Assembly: GCA_029747015.1 (NCBI GenBank)
Contig: JAKOGI010000430.1
Location: 517,501 to 581,500 of the forward strand
Length of the DNA stretch: 64,000 bases
Direction of reading: 5' to 3'
DNA from: Carnegiea gigantea
Lineage: Eukaryota > Streptophyta > Magnoliopsida > Caryophyllales > Cactaceae
A program made the translations under genes and the position numbers. This document shows, one piece after another, positions 1 to 11,230 of the stretch. Below the pieces are notes generated by a model. That model did no database searches. It was not told the origin of the DNA and was given only the letters and a program-made list of their open reading frames with translations. Position 1 is the stretch's first letter, and the number at the start of each line of letters is the position of its first letter.

Positions 1-2
1 AA

Positions 3-1835
3 CCCAATGGGGAGGCCCAGGTTACTGAACCTGGAACCATCAGTCCCAATCAACCTCAGGAGGAGGTTGTCCATTCTATAGCTCGTGATCATCCTCGAAG
101 GGAGATCAGGAGACCTGCTCGTTACAACGATGATGAGGAGCTGATAGCATACGCACTTTCAGTTGCAGAGGAAGTGCCTGAAGGTGCTGAACCTTCAAAT
201 TACACTGAAGCAATCACTTGCCCAAGTTCACCTAACTGGATCCTAGCTATGCAAGAAGAGATGGAAAGTCTGCAAAAGAACCGAACATGGGAACTCTGTG
301 AACTGCCTAAAGGCCGAAGAGCCTTAACTGCCAAGTGGATCTACAAGAAGAAAGAAGGAATTCCTGGAGTTGAAGATGTAAGATGGAAGGCACGGTTGGT
401 TGTTCGTGGTTGCAACCAAAGGGAAGGTATTGACTACAATGAGGTCTTCTCCCCTGTTGTTAGACATACCTCTATTCGAGTCCTTCTTGCACTTGTCACA
501 TTGTTTGACTTGGAGTTGGAGCAGTTTGATGTGAAAACCGCATTCCTACATGGAGAGTTGGAAGAAGAAATTTACATGAGACAACCTGAAGGGTTTGCAG
601 TTCCTGGGAAGGAACAATTGGTATGTAAATTGCAAAAGTCCTTATATGAACTCAAGCAAGCTCCAAGGCAGTGGTATAAACATTTTGATACGTTTATGAC
701 TGATAAAGGATATACACGTAGTAGATATGACAATTGTGTGTACTTTAGACAGTATTCTGATAGTACTTTTATTTATCTACTGCTGTATGTCGATGATATG
801 TTGATTGCTTCTAAAGACAAGAACTTAATTGGCATGCTGAAATCTCAACTTAGTAAGGAGTTTGAGATGAAAGACTTGGGTGCAGCAAAGAAGATACTAG
901 GCATGGAGATCCACAGGGATAGGAAAGCAGGTAAACTGTACTTGTCTCAAGAACGGTACCTTGAGAAAGTACTAAGTAAATACAACATGGACAACTGCAA
1001 GGCAGTTTACACTCCACTTGCTGCACACTTCAGGCTGTCTGCGGGATGCTGCCCGCAAATAGAGGAAGACATCAGAAGAATGTCTAATGCACCTTATTCT
1101 AGTGCTGTTGGTAGTTTGATGTATGCTATGGTTTGCACTAGACCAGATTTATCACATGCTATAAGTGTGGTAAGTAGATATATGCACAATCCTGGGAAGG
1201 ATCACTGGGAAGCTGTGAAATGGATCCTTCGATATATGAAGGGTACTATAGGGAAGAGGTTGGTGTTTGATAGAAACAAAGCTGATACATCAGATGTTGT
1301 AGGCTTTGTTAATGCTGATTATGCTAGTGACTTGGATAGGAGGAGGTCCATATCTGGGTATATCTTCATCATGTGTGCAAGTGCTATCTCCTGAAAAGCA
1401 TCATTGCAGTCTATTGCAGCCTTGTCTACTACTGAAGTTGAGTACATTGCTGCTACTGAAGGGGTAAAGGAAGCTACCTGGCTAAGGGGCCTTGTGATCG
1501 AGCTCGGAGTCCCACAAACTCCGACTGTTGTGTTTTCTGATAGTCAGAGTGCCATCCACCTGACTAAGAACGATGCCTACTACTCGAAGACCAAGCATAT
1601 TAGTATGAAATACCACTACATTAGAGACACAGTTGCTGTAGGTGAAATAATAGTGAAGAAGATTCACATGTCAGAAAATCCTGCAGACATGTTAACCAAG
1701 CCTCTACTATTGGCTAAGTTCGAGCATTGCTTAGACTTAGTGGGTATTCACAACCACCAAGTGTCCATCGGGGCAGTGCCCCTAGGGAGGGGGCGTCACC
1801 CTTCGGGGTGCAATGACGGAGTCAGAAAGCAGTGA
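3..1835 (+). pseudogene. Ty1/copia pol, 3' part (RT-RNase H), copy A
   Basis: C-terminal part of a copia polyprotein: reverse transcriptase then RNase H, used to copy element RNA into DNA in cytoplasmic particles. The frame is open from base 3 and continues upstream of the window. The RT core YVDD is at 786-797. RNase H follows with a TTEVEY segment and a DSQSAI segment, then the usual NPADMLTK tail. The layout resembles the Tnt1/Tork lineage. Damage is visible against copy B (59.9-61.7 kb): TGG to TGA at 1392-1394; GGA to GAA at 648-650 in the conserved LYGLKQAP block; GAT to AAT at 1311-1313, changing the first Asp of the RNase H DAD motif; and loss of the normal stop (CAA at 1758-1760), which extends the frame to 1835. 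Non-functional as it stands. The family call is confident; the lineage is from memory of family motifs. Confidence 0.93.
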
Positions 1836-1852
1836 TTGGAGATTTTTGGTCC

Positions 1853-1862
1853 AAGGTGGAGA
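1853..1862 (+). other. Polypurine tract of copia copy A
   Basis: The purine run AAGGTGGAGA lies directly before the TGTTGGG start of the LTR, where plus-strand DNA synthesis is primed. The same run precedes the LTR in copy B. Confidence 0.75.
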
Positions 1863-1980
1863 TTGTTGGGTTTCGTGGCCCAAAATCCAAGTACCGGCAC
1901 GGTGGGACCATGCTACACAGGACACAGGCGTGTCAAGTCGAAGAGCGTCCAGTCGAAGAGGACAGAAAAACGGCACGGGG

Positions 1981-2047
1981 GTGCCATGCCACGTGGCACG
2001 GCCATGCCATGTGGCACGGGGTGACCGTGCCACGTGGCACGGTCGTG
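1981..2047 (+). promoter_or_regulatory. G-box-like palindrome array in copia LTR U3
   Basis: Repeated GCCACGTGGCAC-type palindromes about 18-20 bp apart, with CACGTG cores at 1990-1995 and 2031-2036 and a mutated CATGTG between. They sit about 125-180 bp upstream of the TATA box. CACGTG/ACGTGGC cores are known plant G-box/ABRE sites bound by bZIP and bHLH factors; stress or light control of this LTR is inferred. Confidence 0.5.
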
Positions 2048-2160
2048 CCCCATGTGTTTACGCCGCCTCTCTCGGAAGGCGGTAGAGTTCTGTTCAAGGA
2101 AGGATTTCACCCGGCGGCTAGGGTTGCACGCTAAGGGGAAAAAACCCTACTGTTTGGACC

Positions 2161-2170
2161 CTATATAAAG
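2161..2170 (+). promoter_or_regulatory. TATA box of copia copy A LTR
   Basis: CTATATAAAG in the expected part of the LTR and conserved in copy B. Transcription would be expected to start about 25-35 bp downstream. Confidence 0.65.
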
Positions 2171-2487
2171 GGGGTCAGGTTTAGGATTATAACATCTCCA
2201 GTACTCATACATACATTGAGAGGTAGAAGTACTTTGTGAGAGATTACAATAGAGAGGTTGTAATTCTGCTCTTAGATCAAATCACTGTGGTGATTGTGAT
2301 CGTGTTGTATTCTTCCTACTCATAGTGAATTGTTCTGGTGCTGTCACCGTCCGTGGTTTTTCCCGCATTGGGTTTTCCACGTTAAATCTTTTGTCTTCTT
2401 ATTTCTGTTTTCTGTTATTCACTTGAATTCTGAATCTCTAACTCATCCTATCGCCTCCGCTATTATTATTGCTCTAATATTATTCCT

Positions 2488-2975
<488 letters not shown>

Positions 2976-3290
2976 TACACACTTTTGCGAAATGTGGAAC
3001 ACTTTCGCTAATGTGTTTGAAATATAGTATAGGTTCACTCAAGACGTATTCCAAAGATGCAATTTACCATATGCTTGCCAAGACTCTCAAATTCTCCATC
3101 ACTAAAATACAATGTGCAAAAGACAATCAAGAGGACTTTATGTGGGTTGAAATATGAGCTAGAAGGGTTAGAGGAAAGGAATGGACTAATGCATTTAGGT
3201 AATCTGGAGCTATTTAGCCAAGTGGCTAGGGAGCAACCAATCAAAGCACCAACTAACGAATAAGTTTACCAACACTCTTAACCTCAACAA
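2976..3290. other. Unique-looking spacer, no gene seen
   Basis: AT-rich sequence with only short overlapping open frames of 68-69 codons on both strands and no recognisable domain. It separates the microsatellite from the left part of the minus-strand retroelement; the exact join is not visible. Confidence 0.4.
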
Positions 3291-4539
3291 TACAATGAAC
3301 AAATCCCATGAATGAAATAGGAAATGAGTTGACGAAGAAGGGAGTTCAAGCTATTTAAATATCCAATGCTAATGACTTATTCAATTTTTTTCTTTCGTTT
3401 TGTTTTCTTCTTTTTCTTTCTGCTTTTGCTTTTTTATATGATTTTTCTCTTCTTTTTTTTTCAAAATGAAATAAGAATTTCAATTATTGAAAGGCATATG
3501 ACTACCAATTGTCAACTCACAATCTAATACATATACACAGCCCAAATAAGAGGGAAACAGAACTAAATGCTCGATATCCTTAATCCCTCAACAAACTAAC
3601 ATACCAAAGCCACCTTAAACTCAATTATCCCTAAAACTACCCATTATATAGATGAAGTGATACTCCATAAACTTGGCTTAAAGATCAGGAACACGTTTTT
3701 GGCCAAGGATTAATATGAAGGGATCACAACAAAGAAGGATAAAAAGCTCAAAGGGGCTAACAAAGGGAATAATCATACAATACAAGGGTAGGCTATTTGG
3801 CTATGCGACTAAAATATTCAACAACAAAGAATGCCTCCATCATATCATCAAATATGCACATACTAATGTGATTTTGAATAAGAGTCTAGGCTAATTCTAG
3901 ATATGCAATATGGAAGAGTCACACAAATGAAAGAAACATAAGACTAAATATAATGAATTGTCCAAATAAGGCTCAAAATCTCACGGGCCATCTACCAAAG
4001 TCACAATTAGCTCATAAAATAACTCCCATGTATCAACATTAGTGCTAAGGACTCCAAAGGATAACAAAGTTCGCAATCAAGACAACGGGTCAAAACAAGA
4101 AATATTTACAAAACCTTCACAAATTTTTAGCACCAAAAGGGATTACACATCAAAGTTGCTCAAGCTCATAAAAGCTATTTTGCCTTGCAAAAATATCATT
4201 GGAGGTTATCCTAAACCAATCCACACCATCCTTACACGCAATCCTATATGTAAACCTAAATGCAACTAAATGCAAAACACTAATGCAAACAAAAAGAAAC
4301 TTAAAACTATATGCTATAACAAGTATGCAAACTAATAACTAAAATGAAAAACATGAAAACTATCCTTCCGCTATACTTAGATAAAGCATTATTATTCAAA
4401 AGAAATAAAGTAAGAGAAGGGAAAGGAAAAACAAAATATAATGATCTCACCAGATTAGGCGCTGGGTACACCTAAGCTAAGGCCTCCCCGTAAACGAGCC
4501 AAATGCATCAGCCACTCCATCACAACTTCAAGACTCAAC

Positions 4540-4798
4540 TCATTAAATCAGATGCCACCAAAGCCCGCAAAAGCTTGTCGAATGCCATGACATGGGATTC
4601 ATAAGCATGGCAGTGAGAGAGCACCAAGATAAGAACACTGAAAAAAGTTAGCGCTCTCCTCATCAAACCAAATACAATAGAAAAATCAAAAGAGAAATCA
4701 AAGAAAGTATTTCATATGATTTTTCTAGGCTCATCCACTAGGTACATGTAATAGGGGTCAAGGGAGCCATTATGCCCACTAAGGCTAATGCCTCCCTT
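4540..4798 (-). pseudogene. Gag-like protein, C-terminal segment after the MITE
   Basis: Continuation of the frame that is interrupted at 6801/4799. Read from 4785 downwards it gives DPYYMYLVDEPRKI, a stop, a Phe-rich hydrophobic stretch, then FDKLLRALVASDL and further stops. The hydrophobic segment followed by FDKLL-A-L matches the end of the gag-like region in the element at 50.9-51.1 kb. Function unknown. It is broken by at least two in-frame stops. Confidence 0.55.
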
Positions 4799-5493
4799 GG
4801 CCCTGTTTTTTCATAGTTTAATGGACCCAACCCACTCATTCTTACTCCCACCCACTCCTTCCCCCCTATCCCACTTATTTCCACACTCTTAAAAAAATAC
4901 CACTTCTTCCCACTTCTTCCCACTCTCACCCACTTTCACCTACTCCTTTCCGCTCCTACATATAACTACTATTTTTCATATTTTGAAAACTTTTATAATT
5001 TATATAATTGTGTGTATCAATAGTCTAATAGTAATTATGAAAAGATTTATTTATTTTTCGGATGTTATGGAAATATTTGTTAGTTGTGTTAGAAATTGTA
5101 GACGACGTAATTTTTGTTATATATATATTGAAGAAATAATTTTTTTCTGCTTTGTTAAGCAAATGTTAGTTTCTTATGATTGGTAGATATTTTGGATTTG
5201 TACAGAAATGCTTAATTTTATTTTTTTGGCGTTGGTTATGAAATATTTGTTATAGATAATCAAAGCGTGGATGATTATTGTTGTATGTGTAACAAATTTA
5301 TTTTTCGTTCATCATAATTTGGGGCGAAATTTAAGGAATGTGTAAATTTTTTTGGCATTGTTTGTTATTTGTGATAAAAAGTGCAGATGTATTGTACGTA
5401 TATTTTGAGTGGATATTTTTTTCCGTGTGCGTTAGTAACAAAATATTGAAAGTTCTTCATACAAATTACAAATGATTGTTTTCCGTATACTGA

Positions 5494-5842
5494 GGGTCTG
5501 TTCTTTTTGTTGGAAAATATGGGTTGGTAAATGGGTGAAGTTAGTTGAGATTGGTAGAAATGGGTTAAAGTAGGTTGAAGTGAGTTGAAATAAGTATTTT
5601 TTTGTTGAAATAAGTTGAAGTTGGTTGAAGTAGGTTGAAGTTAGTTGAAGTTGGTTGAATTTTTTTTTTGTATGATGGATAGAAGTTAGTTAAAATAGTA
5701 AAAAATAGGTTGAAGTTGGTTGAAGTGGACTGAAGTGGGTTGAAGTTGGTGTTTTTTAATTGAAGTTCCTGAAGTGGTTTGATGTGGGTTGAAGTGGGTT
5801 GAGGTTGGAAAATTTGGATTTACCAACGAAAAGAACAAGGCC
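5494..5842. mobile_element. MITE, GG-CTGTTCTTTT family, 349 bp
   Basis: Starts GGTCTGTTCTTTTTGTTGG and ends CCAACGAAAAGAACAAGGCC, a long imperfect inverted repeat. The interior is built of GGTTGAAGT(G)-type short repeats. It is the same family as 10070-10305 and 12908-13143 but longer. No clear target duplication. Confidence 0.7.
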
Positions 5843-6051
5843 GGAACATATGTGTATTTTTTTTTCGTTGTTTGTATTTGGTTAATATATGAAAAAAATA
5901 TATCCATAATTTGTTTTACAAATAACAAAAATTACAATTTTTTTGGAGTAATAACGGCCACGAAACAATATTTCGTACCTGAGTCAACATAAAAAAAAAA
6001 TATTTTTTTCAGTCTAAAAATTTTTTTATCATCGATAATTACTATCACAAA

Positions 6052-6573
6052 TACGGGTGGGCAATGAACTAGGTTGGGTCGGACTAGGCTAGCCCATTAA
6101 CTAAATGGGTTGGGCCAGGCCCGACACATTTGTTAATGGGCCAGGATGGGTTACGAGCTAAATGAACCCGACCTATCCATAGCCTGCTTATTACCACCTA
6201 AGGAGTGCTCTTGGTGAGTTTATTTTCCAACTAATGTGTTTGTAATTTTTCAACCAAACTAAACTAGTCCAAATTTAAAGTTAGAAAATACACAACCACG
6301 TTAATAAATGGGTCGGGTCGGGGCGGCCCCTGGGCAGCCTGCTTTGGGCCCATTTGAAATGGCATAAACTTGCGCAAAAAAAAAAACGGTGTATAATAAT
6401 TATTGATCATTAAACGGGCCGTTAATGGGTTAGCCCGGTCCAGCCCGTTAATATGCCTTAATGGGCTGGCCTATTATTGGCTCAGTCTGTTATCGACCCA
6501 ACCCTTTATTAGCCATATTTTAAACGGGCTGATTGTTTAACCCAATGGGTACCCGGTCTATTGCCCATCCCTA
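6052..6573. mobile_element. hAT-type MITE, 522 bp
   Basis: Ends TACGGGTGGGCAAT and ATTGCCCATCCCTA form inverted repeats. Flanks ATCACAAA (6044-6051) and ATTACAAA (6574-6581) are an 8-bp duplication with one mismatch, the size typical of hAT. The interior is rich in GGGTCGGG and TTAATGGGCC motifs. Non-coding. Confidence 0.75.
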
Positions 6574-6801
6574 ATTACAAATAAAAGATTACATTCAAAA
6601 AATAAAGATATGTAACTTACATCAACTCTCCTACTTCATTAAACTCTTTTCCACTTCTTCCCACTCCTTTCCGCTCCTTTCCCCCCCTTTCCCATACTTT
6701 TAAAAAAATACCACTCCTACCCACTCCCACTCACTCCTTTCCCCCCTTTCCTACTCTCACCCATCCCACACCTGTAATTTTCCAATGAAAGGAACAGGGC
6801 C

Positions 6802-7660
6802 TAAAGTTATCAACATTCCCACCAAGTATACTAAACATGCTATTCTCATAACCCAAATCAACATTAGCGTCAAAAGTCATAGGATTACTAATGGGCGCAT
6901 CAATGTCATACTCGGGGAAAGGAGAGGATAATAAACAAATAGGTGAAGCATGCGAATGATCAAGAGGATTTGGGATAACAATATTGCAACCAAGGCTAGT
7001 AAAGTCCTCATGCATAAACACATCACATGACCCTTCTAAAGGAGTCTTATCGAGATCATGCACCTCATCTAAAATATCTTCCAACTCAAAACATGCATCA
7101 ACAACACTAAACATACCAACTTCCCTAAAATGCTCACTCACCTCGAGCCTCGTGCACTGAGATAAAGGAAAGGAAGAATCAGGTAAGGTCATGACAACAT
7201 CAGTATTGTTCCAGGGGGATACAAAGTCAGGTTGTGCATAGCATACATAACAAGGACACAAATTAGTATCATGGTCAGAAGAATTATACAAATCACTCCA
7301 AAAAGGGGCGTAATAAGATCTAGTATAGAATGCACAAGGATTAGGAAATAAATATCTAGAAATACAACTAGCCTTCTCAAACTCAAGTGAATCCCAAGTA
7401 ATACACTCAAGCAAATACCATGCTTCATAAACATTTTTACCATGAAAATTCCAGTACCTTAGAGCTCGGGTTTCACCATTCACACCCTCATTAACAATGT
7501 CCAGAATTTCCCATATATACATACAATAACCATATTGAGTAAGAAAAGCATACAAACACTTAAAGTACCTCCAAAATAATTTATGCTCGAATTGGGGAAA
7601 TGAAAAATTGTCATTATTGTTTCTCAAAATTTTTATTTTTTTAATTTTTAATTTTTTCAA
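6802..7660 (-). pseudogene. Gag-like protein of tRNA-Asp-primed element, N-terminal segment
   Basis: An open frame of about 285 codons begins at ATG 7660, 67 bp after the primer-binding site, and runs to 6802; its last 24 codons beyond that belong to the inserted TIR element. After a basic, Asn-rich start it holds an aromatic stretch (EAWYLLECITW), a Cys-rich patch (LCPCYVCYAQPDF) and a long acidic tail (LGGNVDNF near the break). I recall this type of protein from plant non-autonomous LTR elements; no catalytic domain is visible. The frame is uninterrupted until the insertion, which suggests past purifying selection. Role presumably structural, but this is inferred. Confidence 0.6.
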
Positions 7661-7726
7661 TTTTTTTCAAAGAAAAACAAAATGCTTAGTCAAACCTGTT
7701 GAGAAAAATCCAATATCGAACACTAG

Positions 7727-7744
7727 TCCCTGGCAACAGCGCCA
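7727..7744 (-). other. Primer-binding site, tRNA-Asp type
   Basis: The minus strand reads TGGCGCTGTTGCCAGGGA, differing at two positions from the usual plant tRNA-Asp complement TGGCGCCGTTGCCGGGGA. It lies 7 bp from the LTR edge. Confidence 0.75.
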
Positions 7745-7751
7745 AAAAACT

Positions 7752-8971
7752 TGACAGGTCGCAAGTACACGGTGGCGTTGTAGCAAATCAAGGTCGCCTC
7801 CCACAAGGAGTAAGTTAATCTATTGGACTATGTTCCCTCAAAATAGGCTAAGCAAATTAACATGGACTATATAATCTAATGGATAAATATTCAAGGAATT
7901 AACTCAACCAATCAATTACTCGGTTCAAGAATAGATAAAGTACTTTCTCTTTAATTAGGAAATTTCAAGACCTATAATCGAGATATCACAACGCTCGTTC
8001 AAGGCAGAGTGAAATACCCAAACCAAATCAATCATCAATTCTCATGGATTCTCATTTAGTCTAGGTTCATTAGGCATATGATTATCATTCTAGGTCTCTC
8101 GATTGGTAATTCTTTTTTAAAATATCACACAATCAAGTCGAATCTGGTGATTTTGACATCAGATTTCACCTTTCAGTACTTCACCCAATATTTGATATAA
8201 GAAAGAAGACGATCAAACTTCTTACAAGCAATTCAAAGTCTAGACTTGATGAAATGAACCCCAACAATTCAAATGCACACCAAACAATCAATTCAAGAAC
8301 ATACACAAACGCAAGTTCACCATCGATCTCAAGAATTAAAATTACAAATTAACATGAATTACATAATCTAATATATCAATCTAGAAAGTAATAAATCTAA
8401 TAGAGAAAAGAGAAGAGAAGCGAAAGAATTGCTCAGCCCGAATGCATGCTTGAATCTGTCAAGTTGCAAACATGATCCTACTTCCTTGCGAATCTTCCTC
8501 TTCTACTTGCTCTCCCTCACTCCAAAAATGGAGTCTATTCCTAACTAAATGGTAGAATTGAATGGAATAGGATGGTATAAAGTTGAAAACAGCCCTTTAA
8601 TAGCGAATATGCTGCAGCTAAAGCATAAAAACCGCCAGGAAATCGAACAGCCGTGAGAGAACATAATGACTCGGGGGAAAGGGGGGCAACCACGGACTGT
8701 GGGCACCACCACAGTCTGACCGTGGTGGCCACTGGCCAGGTGTTCTCTTATTCTTCTCTTTCTTCCACGGGTATGGTGACGGGGGCATCCATGGTGAGTC
8801 ATAAGAATGACTTTTAACAGTCAATTCTTGATCAAAAAGCTTTTAACGGTCAATTCTTGATCAAAAAGGTATCAAAACCTACAAAACATAGAAAAGAACC
8901 ATATCCAAGCGTAAAACGAGAAAAAGGAGAATAGATTATAACATGAAGCACATAATTAAGTGTTTATAGCA
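7752..8971 (-). repeat. 5' LTR of the minus-strand tRNA-Asp-primed element (1220 bp)
   Basis: On the plus strand it begins TGACAGGTCGC and ends GTTTATAGCA, giving TG...CA termini. The inner edge is fixed by the primer-binding site; the outer edge is chosen by the terminal CA and loss of recognisable LTR sequence. A 29-bp direct duplication lies at 8811-8868. No partner LTR is in the window, so the outer edge is not independently confirmed. Confidence 0.6.
8811..8868. repeat. 29-bp tandem duplication inside an LTR
   Basis: Two adjacent copies of a 29-bp unit starting CTTTTAAC(A/G)GTCAATTC and differing at one base. Confidence 0.9.
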
Positions 8972-9542
8972 TTATTTACTAACTTATTTTTAATTATAGG
9001 TAAATCTTTATTGTTTTCTTGGGAGATTGTACAGATTGTAGGACACTTATTATTTCTCATGAGGATACATAAGTTCTTCTGCATGTAGCTACAACAAATT
9101 GGATGCATATGCAACATTGATGCTATACTTTCATCACTTTTTACACCATTTGTTTTTTGATTGCTTATTACTAACAATTCAATATTTATATTTTTTCCTG
9201 TGATATGTTGGCTTTTTGCTATATACTATTCTAGATGATTACCTAGACAAATCATCATTATTTATTATTAAGCCTTCACATCACTGTGAAATAGAAGTGT
9301 CTATCATCCTTACTGCGTAAGTCGACTGAAAAGAAGAAGTTTTTTAATTGAGGAATGTCAAATCCAAGTACACCAGTAAAACACAATATGTACATATAAA
9401 CGTCATTTATATCATTGCTGGCAATCAAATGATTACTTTTTAAAAAAAATTCCTAGGTATAAGAAGAGGAAGAGAAGTCTTTATTATCTTGCTCTACTCA
9501 TAAACTTATCATCGTGTCATTTACGTGATCTTTATCTTTATA
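8972..9542. other. AT-rich spacer, no gene seen
   Basis: No open frame above about 73 codons and no recognised domain or repeat ends until the Helitron-like terminus at 9543. Confidence 0.5.
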
Positions 9543-9570
9543 CTAGTGAGAATCTCATGCTTCGCATGAG
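9543..9570 (-). mobile_element. Helitron-like 3' terminus
   Basis: On the minus strand a perfect 7-bp-stem hairpin (CTCATGC, loop GAA, GCATGAG) is followed seven bases later by CTAG and then T, which is the known Helitron 3' end arrangement. The element would extend to the right. I could not find a convincing 5' TC end, so only the terminus is annotated. Confidence 0.4.
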
Positions 9571-10069
9571 TATGTGCTATTTTTTAGTAGCTGATGTGTT
9601 GTTATTAATATTAAGTGTGCTGTTTTTAAGTAATCATAAATGTTGTCTTTTGAGAATTAGTATGTTTGTGATTTGTGTATGTCATTATATAATATCATAC
9701 CTGCCATACATTAAGGTCATCCATTACTAGGTTTTTCTTTGTTTTGATTGCTTTAAATATTCTACGAATACGACATTCAAATTTAATTTACATTTTAATG
9801 GGCCTTTCTATTAAGCTATTGGTCATAACTTTGATGATTTTATACCTAAAAGTCAAATATCACATATAAAAGTAAAAAATATAATAAATGATAAATATAT
9901 TTATCATCTTAATTTCATGTATAATGAGTAGATATAGGCATATAGTAAATGCGGATCTTGAGATCAGAATATTTACCTTTTCTATCAACTAATTTTAATT
10001 ATAATTCTTTATTATAATTTTTTTAGCTCCTTAACCAATTACAGATAAAAGCATAATGATAACGACTAA
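9571..10069. other. AT-rich spacer, possibly Helitron interior
   Basis: No coding signal. If the terminus at 9543 is genuine this is inside a non-autonomous Helitron. Confidence 0.35.
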
Positions 10070-10305
10070 GGGTATGTTCTTTTCGTAGGTAAATTGAGGT
10101 GGGTAAAAGGGTTAGGTTAGTTGAAGTAGGTTAAAGTGGGTTGAAGTAAGTTGAAGTGGGTTGAATTTTTTTATATAATAAATTGAACTTGGTTAAAATA
10201 GTAGAATTGGGTTGAAGTAGGTTGAAATAGGTTAAAGTGGGTTAAAGTGGGTTGAAGTGGGTTAAAGTTGGTATTTTGTAATTTATCTACGAAAAGAGCA
10301 GATCC
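10070..10305. mobile_element. MITE, GG-CTGTTCTTTT family, 236 bp
   Basis: Starts GGGTATGTTCTTTTCGTAGG and ends CTACGAAAAGAGCAGATCC. Flanked by TAA at 10067-10069 and 10306-10308, consistent with PIF/Harbinger target choice. The interior has GGTTGAAGTGGG short repeats. Same length as the copy at 12908. Confidence 0.8.
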
Positions 10306-11230
10306 TAAATATCAACTATCATATGCCATGCTCTGACTCTTTAAATATTTTTTTTAAAAAAATTTATATCTTATTTTATTGAAATTTTTAAGCATTTAAC
10401 TTGTATTCCATTTAGTAATAAGCATTTGCAGAGAGAATAATGTGTTTAAAAAAAAATTAAAATGTTAGGAAAGCTTATTGTAAACTGTGAAATTAAATAA
10501 AAATAATAATATTATGCTCCCATTTAGTAAACTTCAGTTTGGATGATTAACTATAAAAATAGATATGTGGCTCTCAAATTTAATCAGTTCATTAACCATG
10601 AAATATTTATTGATTAATAATTGTGCATTAAAATGACGAAAACAATTAATAAAGTAACTAATGAAAATACAACAAAGTTCACTCCCACAACAACTTATTC
10701 ATGTACTAATGTTAATACTTTGCACTCCAATTATTTTAATTGATAAAACATTAAAACCTCTAACAATTATTTATCAAGTATTCGAATTTTAGCTCCACTT
10801 ACATCCCTACAGTGCCTTATTTGTTGTTTTTTTTTGAATTTTAAAAAGAGGCGTATTTACTATTTACTCTTTGAGAGAAAACAAACATCGTCAAATGTTA
10901 TTGATCCATAAATAAAAGGATGCCACTCCTGTCAAGAAACGATAGAGGAAAACCAACATGCAAGACCTTTTTTGTTTTTTGAAAATTTTTTTTTAATAAA
11001 TTACAACAGCCTGCAAGACTCGGCCACATCCAGATTAATACCACCAACTGGTCCAGGTTTCCGCAAGCTTCGCTCGTCCATACGCCAATGGATGGGTTAA
11101 GACCAATCCTTGGGCGGATAGTCTATTGGACCAGTCCATCGTAGTTGTTTTCTCCCCTATAATTTCTTTGCTCGGAAATTGCTGGAAAAACCTTTTTTTT
11201 TAAAGCTGGGATTTTTTTTGGGGGGGGCGC
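10306..11230. other. AT-rich spacer, no gene seen
   Basis: Homopolymer A/T runs and no coding signal. A T8G8 run lies at 11212-11227. Confidence 0.5.

Larger units (their letters stand above)
4799..6801. mobile_element. 2-kb TIR element (GGCCCTGTT ends) carrying two nested elements
   Basis: The left end GGCCCTGTTTTTTCAT and the right end, whose reverse complement begins GGCCCTGTTCCTTTCAT, form imperfect terminal inverted repeats. Both end regions carry CCCACTCC-type short repeats. It interrupts the retroelement gag-like frame. Inside lie a 349-bp MITE (5494-5842) and an hAT-type element (6052-6573). No transposase frame was found. The 3' flank starts with TAA but the 5' flank is CTT, so a PIF/Harbinger-type duplication is not proven. 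Confidence 0.6.
3291..8971 (-). mobile_element. tRNA-Asp-primed non-autonomous LTR element, 3' LTR missing
   Basis: Read on the minus strand: a 5' LTR (8971-7752), a primer-binding site (7744-7727), then an internal region with one decayed long gag-like frame (7660 leftward), split by a 2-kb TIR element (6801-4799) and resuming at 4798. No reverse transcriptase, integrase or second LTR was found left of the frame, so the element is truncated; the left edge given here is approximate. tRNA-Asp priming is typical of Tat/Athila-type Ty3/gypsy elements and their non-autonomous relatives. Lineage is inferred from the primer site and from a gag-like protein type I recall from plant non-autonomous elements. 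Confidence 0.7.

Noticed and set aside
3291..4440. 3' LTR of the minus-strand tRNA-Asp-primed element
   Set aside because: I compared this stretch with 7752-8971 by eye and saw no homologous ends or shared blocks; the LTR appears to be lost.
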